DNA of 13,096 bases, taken from Coriobacteriales bacterium (GTDB taxonomy: Bacteria > Actinomycetota > Coriobacteriia > Coriobacteriales > UBA8131). The notes under the pieces were generated by a model that saw only the letters and a program-made list of their open reading frames with translations, was not told where the DNA came from and searched no databases. Below are positions 7,197 through 13,096 of the stretch, piece after piece. The stretch spans positions 1 to 13,096 of the forward strand of contig JAITUO010000093.1 of assembly GCA_031286245.1 (NCBI GenBank), given 5' to 3'. Every line of letters starts with the position of its first letter. The stretch's first letter is position 1. Position numbers and translations under genes: made by a program.

Positions 7197-7328
7197 TGCT
7201 ACCATGCAGAAGCCTGGGATTTGTGGCAATAGCAGAGGTTTTGTCGTGACTTTGCGGGATACTTGTTTCGAGTTTATGTTTCTTTTTCTACGCTCTGTGT
7301 CTGCTAATGTCAATAGATTTTGACGATT
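7197..7328. other. Gap without recognisable gene
   Basis: I see no supported gene, RNA or strong signal here beyond a small GTCAA…TTGAC dyad near 7309-7324. The stretch separates the excisionase-like control region from the long inverted repeat. Confidence 0.4.
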
Positions 7329-7521
7329 TCCTGGGAATTTCGGTGTTTCTGGCCAAAAAAGGCTCTCATGTATAGTTCTCTATCGATTTCACATATATAG
7401 AATTTTGGTTCAGCGCATCTACCAGCACTTTTAAATTGTGGAGAAAACCAGATCCGGCATTTCTGGTAAAACAGCCATACATGAGAGCCCTTTTTGGCCA
7501 GAAACTCCGAAATTCCCAGGA
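7329..7521. mobile_element. 193-bp MITE-like element with 45-bp terminal inverted repeats
   Basis: The arms 7329-7373 and 7477-7521 are reverse complements over 45 bases with only two mismatches, flanking a 103-base centre. They begin TCCTGGGAATTTCGG and end GGCTCTCATGTAT. The centre holds a small dyad (ACCAGA…TCTGGT) but no transposase. A minus-strand reading frame crosses the element but has no ribosome site and resembles nothing I recognise. Long near-perfect arms without coding capacity fit a MITE or a large transcribed hairpin. No clear target-site duplication is visible, so mobility is inferred only from structure. Confidence 0.55.
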
Positions 7522-7845
7522 TTACGGCTTTATACGATAGGTTGCCGCTCAAATGTCAAGCATTAACACCAGAAATCAAGAAATTACCAGCCAAAGCATA
7601 GTCAGAGGAGCTGCAGCGGCAGCCTATAGCAAATATGAAACTGGAACCAGTCTGAATCCGCTGATATATCGCTCTTCTGTGCCGATTATGTCCCTCTCAG
7701 ATAACTGGATGATTTCATTTTCGGGCAGTCTGCACGGGCTTATTGACAGCTATGGACTGCTAGGCTAGCGTTGTAAGACCATGGCAGCAAATCACTAGTC
7801 CAAAGCACCACAAACGCAGCTTTGCTTCAGCCATGAGGGGATTAT
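7522..7845. other. Gap without supported gene
   Basis: A 71-codon plus-strand frame from ATG 7553 exists, but it lacks a Shine-Dalgarno sequence and recognisable motifs. A weak CAAAGC…GCTTTG dyad lies at about 7801-7826. Nothing else stands out before the repeat-rich leader of the first URO-D-like gene. Confidence 0.35.
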
Positions 7846-7929
7846 ATGTGGAGAAACCCGTGGGCTTCTCCACATGAAGGGAATGCATGTGGAGGAGCAG
7901 AGAACCAGAAGGTTTATCCACATGAAGGG
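7846..7929 (+). promoter_or_regulatory. Inverted TGTGGAGAA motifs in the leader of the first URO-D-like gene
   Basis: ATGTGGAGAA (7846-7855) and TTCTCCACAT (7866-7875) are perfect 10-bp inverted arms, extended by CCC/GGG into a near-complete hairpin. A second pair, ATGTGGA (7887-7893) and TCCACAT (7917-7923), follows. The right-hand halves are also direct repeats: TTCTCCACATGAAGGG (7866-7881) and TTATCCACATGAAGGG (7914-7929) differ at one base. The same motif recurs twice before the second URO-D-like gene, which suggests a shared regulator or RNA element. Confidence 0.6.
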
Positions 7930-7933
7930 GAAG

Positions 7934-7956
7934 GGACGAGGCATAAGACTCGGTCC
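7934..7956 (+). other. Small stem-loop just upstream of the first URO-D-like gene
   Basis: GGACGAG (7934-7940) pairs with CTC-G-GTCC (7949-7956), a 7-bp stem with a one-base bulge and an 8-base loop. It ends 23 bases before the ATG and leaves the GGGAG ribosome site free. Confidence 0.35.
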
Positions 7957-7979
7957 TGAAAAAACGAAGGGAGAGCGCA

Positions 7980-8978
7980 ATGTCGTATCGAGAGGATTTC
8001 TTCAGGATGCTGGAGGGGAAGACACCGGTTGCTGATGTGCCGGTGAACAAGTTCACCATGGATCCGACCATGGTACAGGGCGTGGTGATGATCATGCCGG
8101 AGATTTTGGGCTTTGGAAATTTCGATGAGGAGGGTAAAAATCGGTGGGGGGTACCGCACGAGATCGATGTCAATGGCACCGGTTTTATGCCAGCGCCGGG
8201 CAAATTCATTCTGAAAGACATCACCAAATGGCGTGACATCATCAAGGCACCTTATAACTACGATTACGATTGGGCTGGGAAGGCTGAGGCTGACCTGGCG
8301 AACTTCAAGTGGGATCCGGAAACCCAGGTGACCTCAATGTTCGGTGGCGGCGGAAACTACTTTTTGTCGCTAGCCAGCTTCATGGGTTTTGAGGGAGCGA
8401 TGTTTGCGATGTACGATGAACCCGACGCCGTGCATGAGCTGCTTGACTACCTCTGCGAGTATGACATGTGGGTACTTGACCATATCCTCAAATACTATCC
8501 GATGGCGGAAATCATGGGAATGGGCGATGACAATGCTACCGAGATCAATCCATTCATCTCAATCGAGTTTTTCAGGACTTTTTTGCTGCCGCGCTATAAA
8601 CGAGTGGCCGACAAGCTGAAAGAGAACGGCAAGATCGTCAGTTATCACAATTGCGGCCGCTGCGAGGACTTCATGGACGACATGGTAGACATCGGCGTGC
8701 AAATCTGGAACTGCGCCACGCCAGTCAACGATCTGCAGGGTTTCAAAGAGAAATACAACAGCAAGATCATTTTGGAGTTCCTGCCACGCATGTTCATCGA
8801 TGCCACTGAACAGCAAACCCGCCAGCGGGTGCGCGACTATATCGACCTGTATGCTCCCGGAGGAGCCTTCGTCTGGTCCGGCAACTCGCTGACCATGAAC
8901 CCTGACCAAGGCGCCCAGCTTGATGCCTGGATCTACGACGAGGCGGAGTCCTACGGCAAGGGATTCTATCTAAGTTGA
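7980..8978 (+). CDS. URO-D-superfamily protein, probable corrinoid-type methyltransferase, copy 1
   Basis: A 332-residue cytoplasmic TIM-barrel protein of the uroporphyrinogen decarboxylase superfamily. It lacks the N-terminal Arg motif (PxWxMRQAGR) of true HemE, so heme synthesis is unlikely. It has H223-N-C225-G-R-C228 and C245 (WNCATP), matching the HxC…C zinc ligands that activate the thiol acceptor in MtaA/MtbA/CmuA-type methyltransferases. The expected role is methyl transfer between a methylated substrate, a corrinoid protein and a thiol; the substrate is unknown. Residues such as NGTGFMPAPGKFILKDITKW are shared exactly with the next gene, while about 20-45 and 98-125 diverge and may shape specificity. 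ATG 7980 has GGGAG about 8 bases upstream. No corrinoid protein or activator gene is in the window. Confidence 0.88.
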   Translation: MSYREDFFRMLEGKTPVADVPVNKFTMDPTMVQGVVMIMPEILGFGNFDEEGKNRWGVPHEIDVNGTGFMPAPGKFILKDITKWRDIIKAPYNYDYDWAGKAEADLANFKWDPETQVTSMFGGGGNYFLSLASFMGFEGAMFAMYDEPDAVHELLDYLCEYDMWVLDHILKYYPMAEIMGMGDDNATEINPFISIEFFRTFLLPRYKRVADKLKENGKIVSYHNCGRCEDFMDDMVDIGVQIWNCATPVNDLQGFKEKYNSKIILEFLPRMFIDATEQQTRQRVRDYIDLYAPGGAFVWSGNSLTMNPDQGAQLDAWIYDEAESYGKGFYLS

Positions 8979-8997
8979 TTTGCCTGTAGCTTCGGTA

Positions 8998-9075
8998 TTA
9001 ATGTGGAGAAGCCCGGGTTGCGCGTGGTAGCTACTTTTAATGTGGAGAAGCCCAGGTTGCGTGAGGTAGCTACCT
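8998..9075 (+). repeat. Two 39-bp tandem direct repeats in the leader of the second URO-D-like gene
   Basis: Units 8998-9036 and 9037-9075 match at 35 of 39 positions. Each begins TTAATGTGGAGAAGCCC, which contains the motif found inverted before the first URO-D-like gene, and each ends in GGTAGCTAC, part of a palindrome (complete GGTAGCTACC in the second unit). They lie between the two genes, 36 bases before the second ATG. They look like paired binding sites or a repeated leader element. Confidence 0.75.
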
Positions 9076-9110
9076 GAGCATCAAAACAAAAGCACGGAGA
9101 GGAGTACAAA

Positions 9111-10109
9111 ATGTCATATCGAGAGGATTTCTTCAGGATGCTGGATGGCAAGACACCAGTTGCAGATGTGATGTACAGCCGCATGGGTGTCTATGAGGTA
9201 GAAGGTGAAGTTTTAGGAGCCGTAGCAATCATGCCGGAACTGACTGGTTTCGGGTTCTTTGATGAAGAGGGAAAAAATGCCTGGGGCGTTCCACATGAGA
9301 TCGATGTCAATGGCACCGGATTCATGCCGGCACCGGGCAAATTCATACTTAAAGATATCACCAAATGGAAAGACATCATCAAGGCACCGTACCGCTACGA
9401 CTACGATTTTGCAGCAGCTGCTGAACGCGAAATGGCAGCGCAGCCCTGGGATCCGGAGACCCAGGTATCATCGTTAATGTATGCCTGTGGAGGATACTTC
9501 CTACAGCTGGCCAGCTTCATGGGTTTCGAGGGAGCAATGTTTGCCATGTATGACGAGCCGGATGCTGTGCATGAGTTGCTGGATTATATCTGTGACTACG
9601 ATATCTGGATCGTGGAGAATTACGTAAAACACTACAAAGGTATTGACGTGATGGGCTTCGGCGACGATAACGCCACCGAAATCAATCCTTTTATCTCATA
9701 CCCGATGTTCAAAGAATTCCTGTTGCCTCGGTATAAACGGGTGGCAACTAAGCTAAAGGAGAACGGCAAAATCGTCAGCTATCACAACTGCGGCCGTTGT
9801 GAAGATTTCATGGATGACATGGTAGACATTGGTGTGCAAATGTGGAACTGCGCCACACCTGTCAACGATTTGGCAGGCTGGAAGGCCAAGCATGACAACA
9901 AGGTCATTTTGGAGGTTATGCCAAGGTTGTATCCGGAAGCCAGTGAACAGCAAATCCGTCAGCAAGTGCATGACGTCATTGATGCCTATGCACCAGGTGG
10001 AGCCTTCATCTGGATCGGATCAGCCAGCTCAATGAATCCCGAGCATGGCAAGATCGACGTCTGGGCTTACGATGAGGTTAAAAAGTATGGCAAAGGCTTC
10101 TATAGCTAG
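9111..10109 (+). CDS. URO-D-superfamily protein, probable corrinoid-type methyltransferase, copy 2
   Basis: A tandem paralogue of the preceding gene, also 332 residues. It starts with a near-identical MSYREDFFRMLDGKTPVADV, and the first 60 bases differ at only 5 positions. The putative zinc ligands are H225-N-C227-G-R-C230 and C247. It again lacks the HemE arginine motif. Differences concentrate after residue 20 (MYSRMGVYEVEGEVLGAV versus NKFTMDPTMVQGVVM in copy 1), near 98-125, and in the last 30 residues. This suggests the same chemistry on a related but different substrate, or a heteromeric pair. A GGAGAGGAG lies 7-8 bases before the ATG. The 132-base spacer contains the 39-bp repeats. The order of the two genes and the shared motif imply coordinated, possibly separately tunable, expression. 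Confidence 0.88.
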   Translation: MSYREDFFRMLDGKTPVADVMYSRMGVYEVEGEVLGAVAIMPELTGFGFFDEEGKNAWGVPHEIDVNGTGFMPAPGKFILKDITKWKDIIKAPYRYDYDFAAAAEREMAAQPWDPETQVSSLMYACGGYFLQLASFMGFEGAMFAMYDEPDAVHELLDYICDYDIWIVENYVKHYKGIDVMGFGDDNATEINPFISYPMFKEFLLPRYKRVATKLKENGKIVSYHNCGRCEDFMDDMVDIGVQMWNCATPVNDLAGWKAKHDNKVILEVMPRLYPEASEQQIRQQVHDVIDAYAPGGAFIWIGSASSMNPEHGKIDVWAYDEVKKYGKGFYS

Positions 10110-10141
10110 ACGTAGTTGCGACAAAGCATCGAGTTACCAAG

Positions 10142-10180
10142 CTGCTGAGGCGGCGACTTCGACTTAGGCCGCCTCGGCAG
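10142..10180 (+). terminator. Strong stem-loop downstream of the URO-D-like pair
   Basis: CTGCTGAGGCGGC (10142-10154) pairs with GCCGCCTCGGCAG (10168-10180): 13 bp with one G·T wobble, around a 13-base loop. It lies 32 bases after the stop. The following TATTCTGGTTATT is only moderately T-rich, so it may terminate or stabilise the transcript. Confidence 0.5.
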
Positions 10181-10234
10181 TATTCTGGTTATTAAACCGC
10201 CTTGGCGACTTCGACTTAAGCCGCCTCGGCAGTA
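10152..10234. repeat. 31-bp direct repeat of the stem-loop region
   Basis: Bases 10152-10182 recur at 10204-10234 with one mismatch (period 52). The unit contains GGCGACTTCGACTTA and GCCGCCTCGGCAG. Only the first copy keeps the left arm needed for the long hairpin; before the second, CCGCCTT replaces GAGGC. It appears to be a partial duplication of the terminator region. Confidence 0.7.
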
Positions 10235-10359
10235 AAACTAATCAAGCAATCGATCAAAACTCAATAATGTAACCAGCTTGAAATCTACTTGTTAAAGCTT
10301 AGACATAGCAGACGACGAATCTTTGAGATTCCTTTGAAATTGTAAAGTACAATCGAAGC
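10235..10359 (+). promoter_or_regulatory. Leader and possible promoter of the membrane protein gene
   Basis: TACAAT at 10348-10353 is a possible -10, with TTGAGA (10323-10328) 19 bases upstream. If it is used, transcription would start at or very near the ATG at 10360, consistent with the missing strong ribosome site and a leaderless message. A GAATC…GATTC dyad lies at about 10317-10331. Confidence 0.3.
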
Positions 10360-12411
10360 ATGAGGATGGTCAGCCGGATAATACTCATAGCTTCACTCAG
10401 CCTGGGATTTCTTATCTCAACAGCTCCCTGGGCTTTTGCGTCTACTCCCGATAACTTTAGTATCCAGGGCAGACCAAACACAGACGCCCAAAGCAGTGAA
10501 GGCCTTGCTACTCCTAATACCCAGTATGATGATTGGTATGATCCTTACAACAGCGATTCGGAGTACCCGTCATTTGCAAACGACCAGGACTCTGAGTACC
10601 CGCCATCTATCGATGCCCAAAACCCGGAACCGCCGTCAGCTGCCGACAAAGCACAACTGGTGATCATCAATATCCCCAATCTGCGCTGGAACTCTCTCGA
10701 TCCCCTGGAATGCCCGACGCTATATAAACTGGCAGACAACTCCGCGATTGCCAACATGAGTGCACCGTGGAACAACCTCGGCGATTCGATAGCCTCTGAG
10801 GAGATGATCGAACTGCTTTGTCTGGATCCTGACCTGACATTAGAGCAGAGCGACGCAGCCGTTGCTGACACACTCGCACTGGTGAACGAAAAACAAGTTG
10901 TGGCAATTGTCAGTGCAGCAGTCTTCTCAGATGCGCAAGCCTCGCAGGAACTGACTCCAATCATCATCAAAGGTGAAGGATTCTCTGGACTTTTGACATC
11001 TGAATCAACCCAACGTGTTGGCTTAGTCTATGGAGAAGACCTGATCTTGCTCGGCCGCTACCTGGCTGCCAAGAACGCAGAGCTTGAAGTCAACCTGCTC
11101 AAAAAACCGACACCACTCCAAGAAGTTATAACTAGCAACACTCCGCCGGTGCTGACCTGTGACTTGTCGCCTGCGACCGTTGAAGCGCGAATCGCCCAGC
11201 TCGAAAACAGTATGGCCACATTTGAAGCAATCAGGCAGTCCAAGACCCCCATCAGCCTGGTCTACATGGTGTTTGTCTACCTGACTTTCGGTTTTTCGGC
11301 CTGGTTGATGATCGCCAAACAAACCGACAAACGTGAGCCCAGCCAAATCATGGTACAAGTCATTCAAATTCTGTGGATAATAACGCTGTCTTATCCAGCC
11401 GCGACTTTTCTGATGAGTCTGACCTTGCCCCTCAATCCAGACCCCTGGAGTCTGATGTTTGTCTGTGGGGTTTGGGTCGTTGCAATTGCAGTGGCAGCAT
11501 ACTTGATTGGTAGACGGACCAGGCAGGTCAACTCATTGCTCTTCCTATTTTTGACTTCTATCGCATTGATTGCCATCGGCCAGATCTTCGGCGGACCGCT
11601 GCAAGAGCCAGGGTACCTAACCTACGATATTACTGAGGGGTCGAGATTTTATGGCATGGGTAATGAACAGGCTGCGATATTCTTTGGATCCTGGTACGCT
11701 TTTTCCGGTTTGCTGCTTAACAACAATAAAGATAGTTTGGCTCTGACTGCATTCAGACAATGGGGCTTTCTGATCGGCTCGGCTGTTTTGTTATTCATAG
11801 CTGCCTGCCCGTGGTTCGGCGCCAGCTTTGGGCCATTGGTCTGGGCAAGTTTCGGCAGTCTGGCGATATGGTGGGTTTTCAATGGTCGACACATAAAATT
11901 GTGGCATGTCATAACTGCTTTGGCCATTTCGGCAATGCTGGCGATCGGTATCCTCATCGTTGATGTATTAGCTAATCCTTATTCACACATGGCGGGATAC
12001 CGCAGTGCCTTGGATGAAGGTTTGCTAACGATGCTAATCCAGATATTGCTGTCAGGTTGGCAGAATTCCCTGCAGACAACAATCAACCATATGCCTCTGA
12101 TAGCAATCCTTTGTTTTGTCGCTATCGTTGTTGTCTTAGTACTGTTCAGGGTCAGTAAAAAGATTGGTCTGAAGGAGTTCTGGGTAAACAACCGGGCGTA
12201 CAGTGCTGTCTATACTGTCAGCCTGGCTATTGCATTGATCATTTTTTTAACTGAAGACTCCGGTCTATTTACCCCGGCGATCTTCATGACTTTTGCTGTT
12301 TCTGGTTTCGTCTGGTTGGCTTTTGACAAGCGGCTGAGCGAAGAAAAAACCACAGCAAAATGTTTGCTATTGAATTCTCATCGAGAGAGCTTCGAGGGAG
12401 CAAACCTCTAG
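10360..12411 (+). CDS. Large exported/polytopic membrane protein with alkaline-phosphatase-like N-terminal region
   Basis: A 683-residue protein of unknown function. Residues 1-27 form a signal peptide (…STAPWAFA, likely cut before S28). A Pro/acidic linker with two DSEYP motifs spans about 45-90. A domain of about 200 residues follows, opening AQLVIINIPNLRWNSLDP then CPTLYKLADNSAIANMSAPW. This matches the start of alkaline-phosphatase-like domains in a family I associate with Actinobacteria and some Firmicutes, although the metal-binding residues of active phosphatases are not obvious. From about 299 there are roughly ten hydrophobic helices. The signature GSRFYGMGNE (427-436) corresponds to the conserved 'GARYYGIGNEYMG' loop of that family. 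The outside domain plus membrane bundle suggests an envelope function. Start: ATG 10360 has only a weak GAAG upstream; Met3 is an alternative. Its stop is 57 bases before the next start. Confidence 0.8.
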   Translation: MRMVSRIILIASLSLGFLISTAPWAFASTPDNFSIQGRPNTDAQSSEGLATPNTQYDDWYDPYNSDSEYPSFANDQDSEYPPSIDAQNPEPPSAADKAQLVIINIPNLRWNSLDPLECPTLYKLADNSAIANMSAPWNNLGDSIASEEMIELLCLDPDLTLEQSDAAVADTLALVNEKQVVAIVSAAVFSDAQASQELTPIIIKGEGFSGLLTSESTQRVGLVYGEDLILLGRYLAAKNAELEVNLLKKPTPLQEVITSNTPPVLTCDLSPATVEARIAQLENSMATFEAIRQSKTPISLVYMVFVYLTFGFSAWLMIAKQTDKREPSQIMVQVIQILWIITLSYPAATFLMSLTLPLNPDPWSLMFVCGVWVVAIAVAAYLIGRRTRQVNSLLFLFLTSIALIAIGQIFGGPLQEPGYLTYDITEGSRFYGMGNEQAAIFFGSWYAFSGLLLNNNKDSLALTAFRQWGFLIGSAVLLFIAACPWFGASFGPLVWASFGSLAIWWVFNGRHIKLWHVITALAISAMLAIGILIVDVLANPYSHMAGYRSALDEGLLTMLIQILLSGWQNSLQTTINHMPLIAILCFVAIVVVLVLFRVSKKIGLKEFWVNNRAYSAVYTVSLAIALIIFLTEDSGLFTPAIFMTFAVSGFVWLAFDKRLSEEKTTAKCLLLNSHRESFEGANL

Positions 12412-12412
12412 C

Positions 12413-12448
12413 TCACAACGTTGTGATAAGGTAATGGTATAAATTACC
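12413..12448 (+). promoter_or_regulatory. Perfect 14-bp palindrome and extended -10 upstream of the AP2/zinc-ribbon gene
   Basis: TCACAACGTTGTGA (12413-12426) is a perfect palindrome, typical in size of a dimeric repressor site. Just after it, GGTAAT (12430-12435) and ATTACC (12443-12448) form a second dyad around TGGTATAAA (12435-12443), an extended -10-like element. The arrangement suggests a repressor-controlled promoter for the gene starting at 12469. The palindrome begins two bases after the preceding stop codon. Confidence 0.5.
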
Positions 12449-12468
12449 GACCAAAAAGGGAAATCAAT

Positions 12469-13096
12469 ATGCTCGATTTAGCGAACCAAAGATTCGGGAA
12501 GCTCATTACTATCGAACCATCCGGTAGGAACAAGCGTGGGCTGGTTATGTGGCACTGTAAGTGCGATTGTGGAGGAGAAACAGATGTGTCTTCTACAAAT
12601 CTGGTAAAAGGCTATGTTAAATCCTGTGGTTGCTTAGCGGCGTATCGTGACATTACAGGTGAAAAATTCGGTTTGCTTACAGCAGTAGAGAGAACAGGAA
12701 GCAACCGAGGCCGATCAATCTGGAAATGCAAGTGTGATTGTGGAAATGAGGCATTCGTCCTTCGTAAGCGGCTAGTGACAAAGCAAGTGCAATCGTGCGG
12801 TTGTTTGACCACTGTTAAGAGACTTGAAGGAGTACGCGTAGGCCGGCTAACTGTTTTAGAAGAGGTTGGACGGAACAAACACAGCGAAGCTTTATGGAAA
12901 TGCAAATGTGATTGTGGTAACACAGTTATTGCAACATCCAAAACGCTTTCATGTGAGACGAAAAAATCATGCGGCTGCCTAAACCAGGAAGTACGTGAAA
13001 AAATGCTAACCGAGTATCATTTGGAGTCTAAGCATGAAGGAACTAGTCTTGATGCGATCAAAAGTGGACTTAGGAAAAACAACAAGTCAGGAATTT
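12469..13096 (+). CDS. Phage-type zinc-ribbon repeat protein with AP2 domain, 3'-truncated
   Basis: The reading frame runs from ATG 12469 off the window edge (209 codons visible). Three repeats of about 55 residues each hold a five-cysteine zinc-ribbon pattern: C30-K-C-D-C34 with C53-G-C55, C87-K-C-D-C91 with C110-G-C112, and C145-K-C-D-C149 with C168-G-C170. Each repeat opens with a G/R-F/V-G-x-L-T motif. The last visible residues, EGTSLDAIKSGLRKNNKSGI, match the start of the AP2 DNA-binding domain that follows such repeats in phage and mobile-element proteins of Firmicutes and Actinobacteria. A sequence-specific DNA-binding role is expected, often linked to homing endonuclease-like genes; no HNH motif is visible in this part. 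AAAAGGGA sits about 6 bases before the ATG. It probably belongs to mobile DNA. Confidence 0.85.
   Translation, partial: MLDLANQRFGKLITIEPSGRNKRGLVMWHCKCDCGGETDVSSTNLVKGYVKSCGCLAAYRDITGEKFGLLTAVERTGSNRGRSIWKCKCDCGNEAFVLRKRLVTKQVQSCGCLTTVKRLEGVRVGRLTVLEEVGRNKHSEALWKCKCDCGNTVIATSKTLSCETKKSCGCLNQEVREKMLTEYHLESKHEGTSLDAIKSGLRKNNKSGI

Noticed and set aside
6986..7249. 87-codon plus-strand frame from GTG
   Set aside because: It lacks a ribosome site, runs through the predicted terminator and both stem-loops, and has low-complexity composition.
7310..7552. 80-codon minus-strand frame across the 45-bp inverted repeat
   Set aside because: It exists because both arms happen to be open in that frame; no Shine-Dalgarno sequence and no recognisable motif.
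7553..7768. 71-codon plus-strand frame (MSSINTRNQEIT…)
   Set aside because: No ribosome site, no recognisable domain, and it begins inside the flank of the inverted repeat.
7760..8245. 161-codon minus-strand frame opposite the first URO-D-like gene
   Set aside because: Antisense shadow of a clearly real gene; the parallel frame opposite the second copy simply mirrors the duplication.
7846..9075. Repeats around the URO-D-like genes as a CRISPR array
   Set aside because: Only two to four imperfect units, no regular spacers, and no cas genes in the window.
7980..10109. Calling the paired genes hemE (uroporphyrinogen decarboxylase)
   Set aside because: Both lack the N-terminal Arg motif needed for the decarboxylase and carry methyltransferase-type zinc ligands instead.
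11372..11380. Perfect DnaA box (TGTGGATAA)
   Set aside because: Isolated inside the membrane protein coding sequence with no companion boxes or AT-rich unwinding region.
12612..12941. 109-codon minus-strand frame with repeated 'PQSHLHF'
   Set aside because: It is the complement of the repeated CKCDCG zinc-ribbon codons of the plus-strand gene.

Overview
The window looks like about 13 kb of chromosome from a Gram-positive-type anaerobe with mid GC content (about half, estimated by eye). The best taxonomic hint is the 683-residue exported and membrane protein. Its 'NIPNLRWNSLDP…CPTLYKLA' and 'GSRFYGMGNE' signatures recall a family I associate mainly with Actinobacteria and some Firmicutes. Tandem URO-D-fold methyltransferase-like genes also fit anaerobic Coriobacteriia or Clostridia. 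The helicase-nuclease at the left edge resembles proteins seen in Actinobacteria and Patescibacteria, so the assignment is tentative. TGA, TAG and TAA all act as ordinary stops.

Layout. Bases 1-3285 hold the 3' part of a UvrD/RecB-type helicase with a C-terminal PD-(D/E)XK nuclease; its Walker A end lies outside the window. Bases 3352-6462 are a compact three-gene ABC-2 operon: one ATPase and two paralogous permeases. A tRNA-Thr(CGT) gene follows at 6489-6564.

Downstream of the tRNA is a gene-poor stretch of about 1.4 kb (6565-7979) that looks like the worn edge of an integrated element. It has a small excisionase-like helix-turn-helix gene on the minus strand. Behind its start is a tightly packed control region: a minus-strand extended -10 promoter, a six-codon ORF with a perfect AGGAGG, and on the opposite strand an extended -10 promoter, two stem-loops and a U-tract. 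Together these predict a small antisense RNA. Next comes a 193-bp element with 45-bp inverted arms.

Bases 7980-10109 carry two tandem paralogues of a URO-D-superfamily protein. Both have a HxCGRC…C putative zinc site typical of corrinoid-dependent methyltransferases, and both lack the N-terminal arginine motif of true uroporphyrinogen decarboxylase. Their leaders share a TGTGGAGAA motif, as inverted pairs before the first gene and as two 39-bp direct repeats before the second. This suggests common control. A duplicated stem-loop region follows.

The 683-residue membrane protein occupies 10360-12411. The right edge (12469 onward) is a phage-type protein with three zinc-ribbon repeats and the start of an AP2 domain, behind a 14-bp perfect palindrome.

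The strongest candidates for something undescribed are the convergent sRNA/leader-ORF/excisionase module at 6949-7151 and the shared repeat-based control of the URO-D pair.
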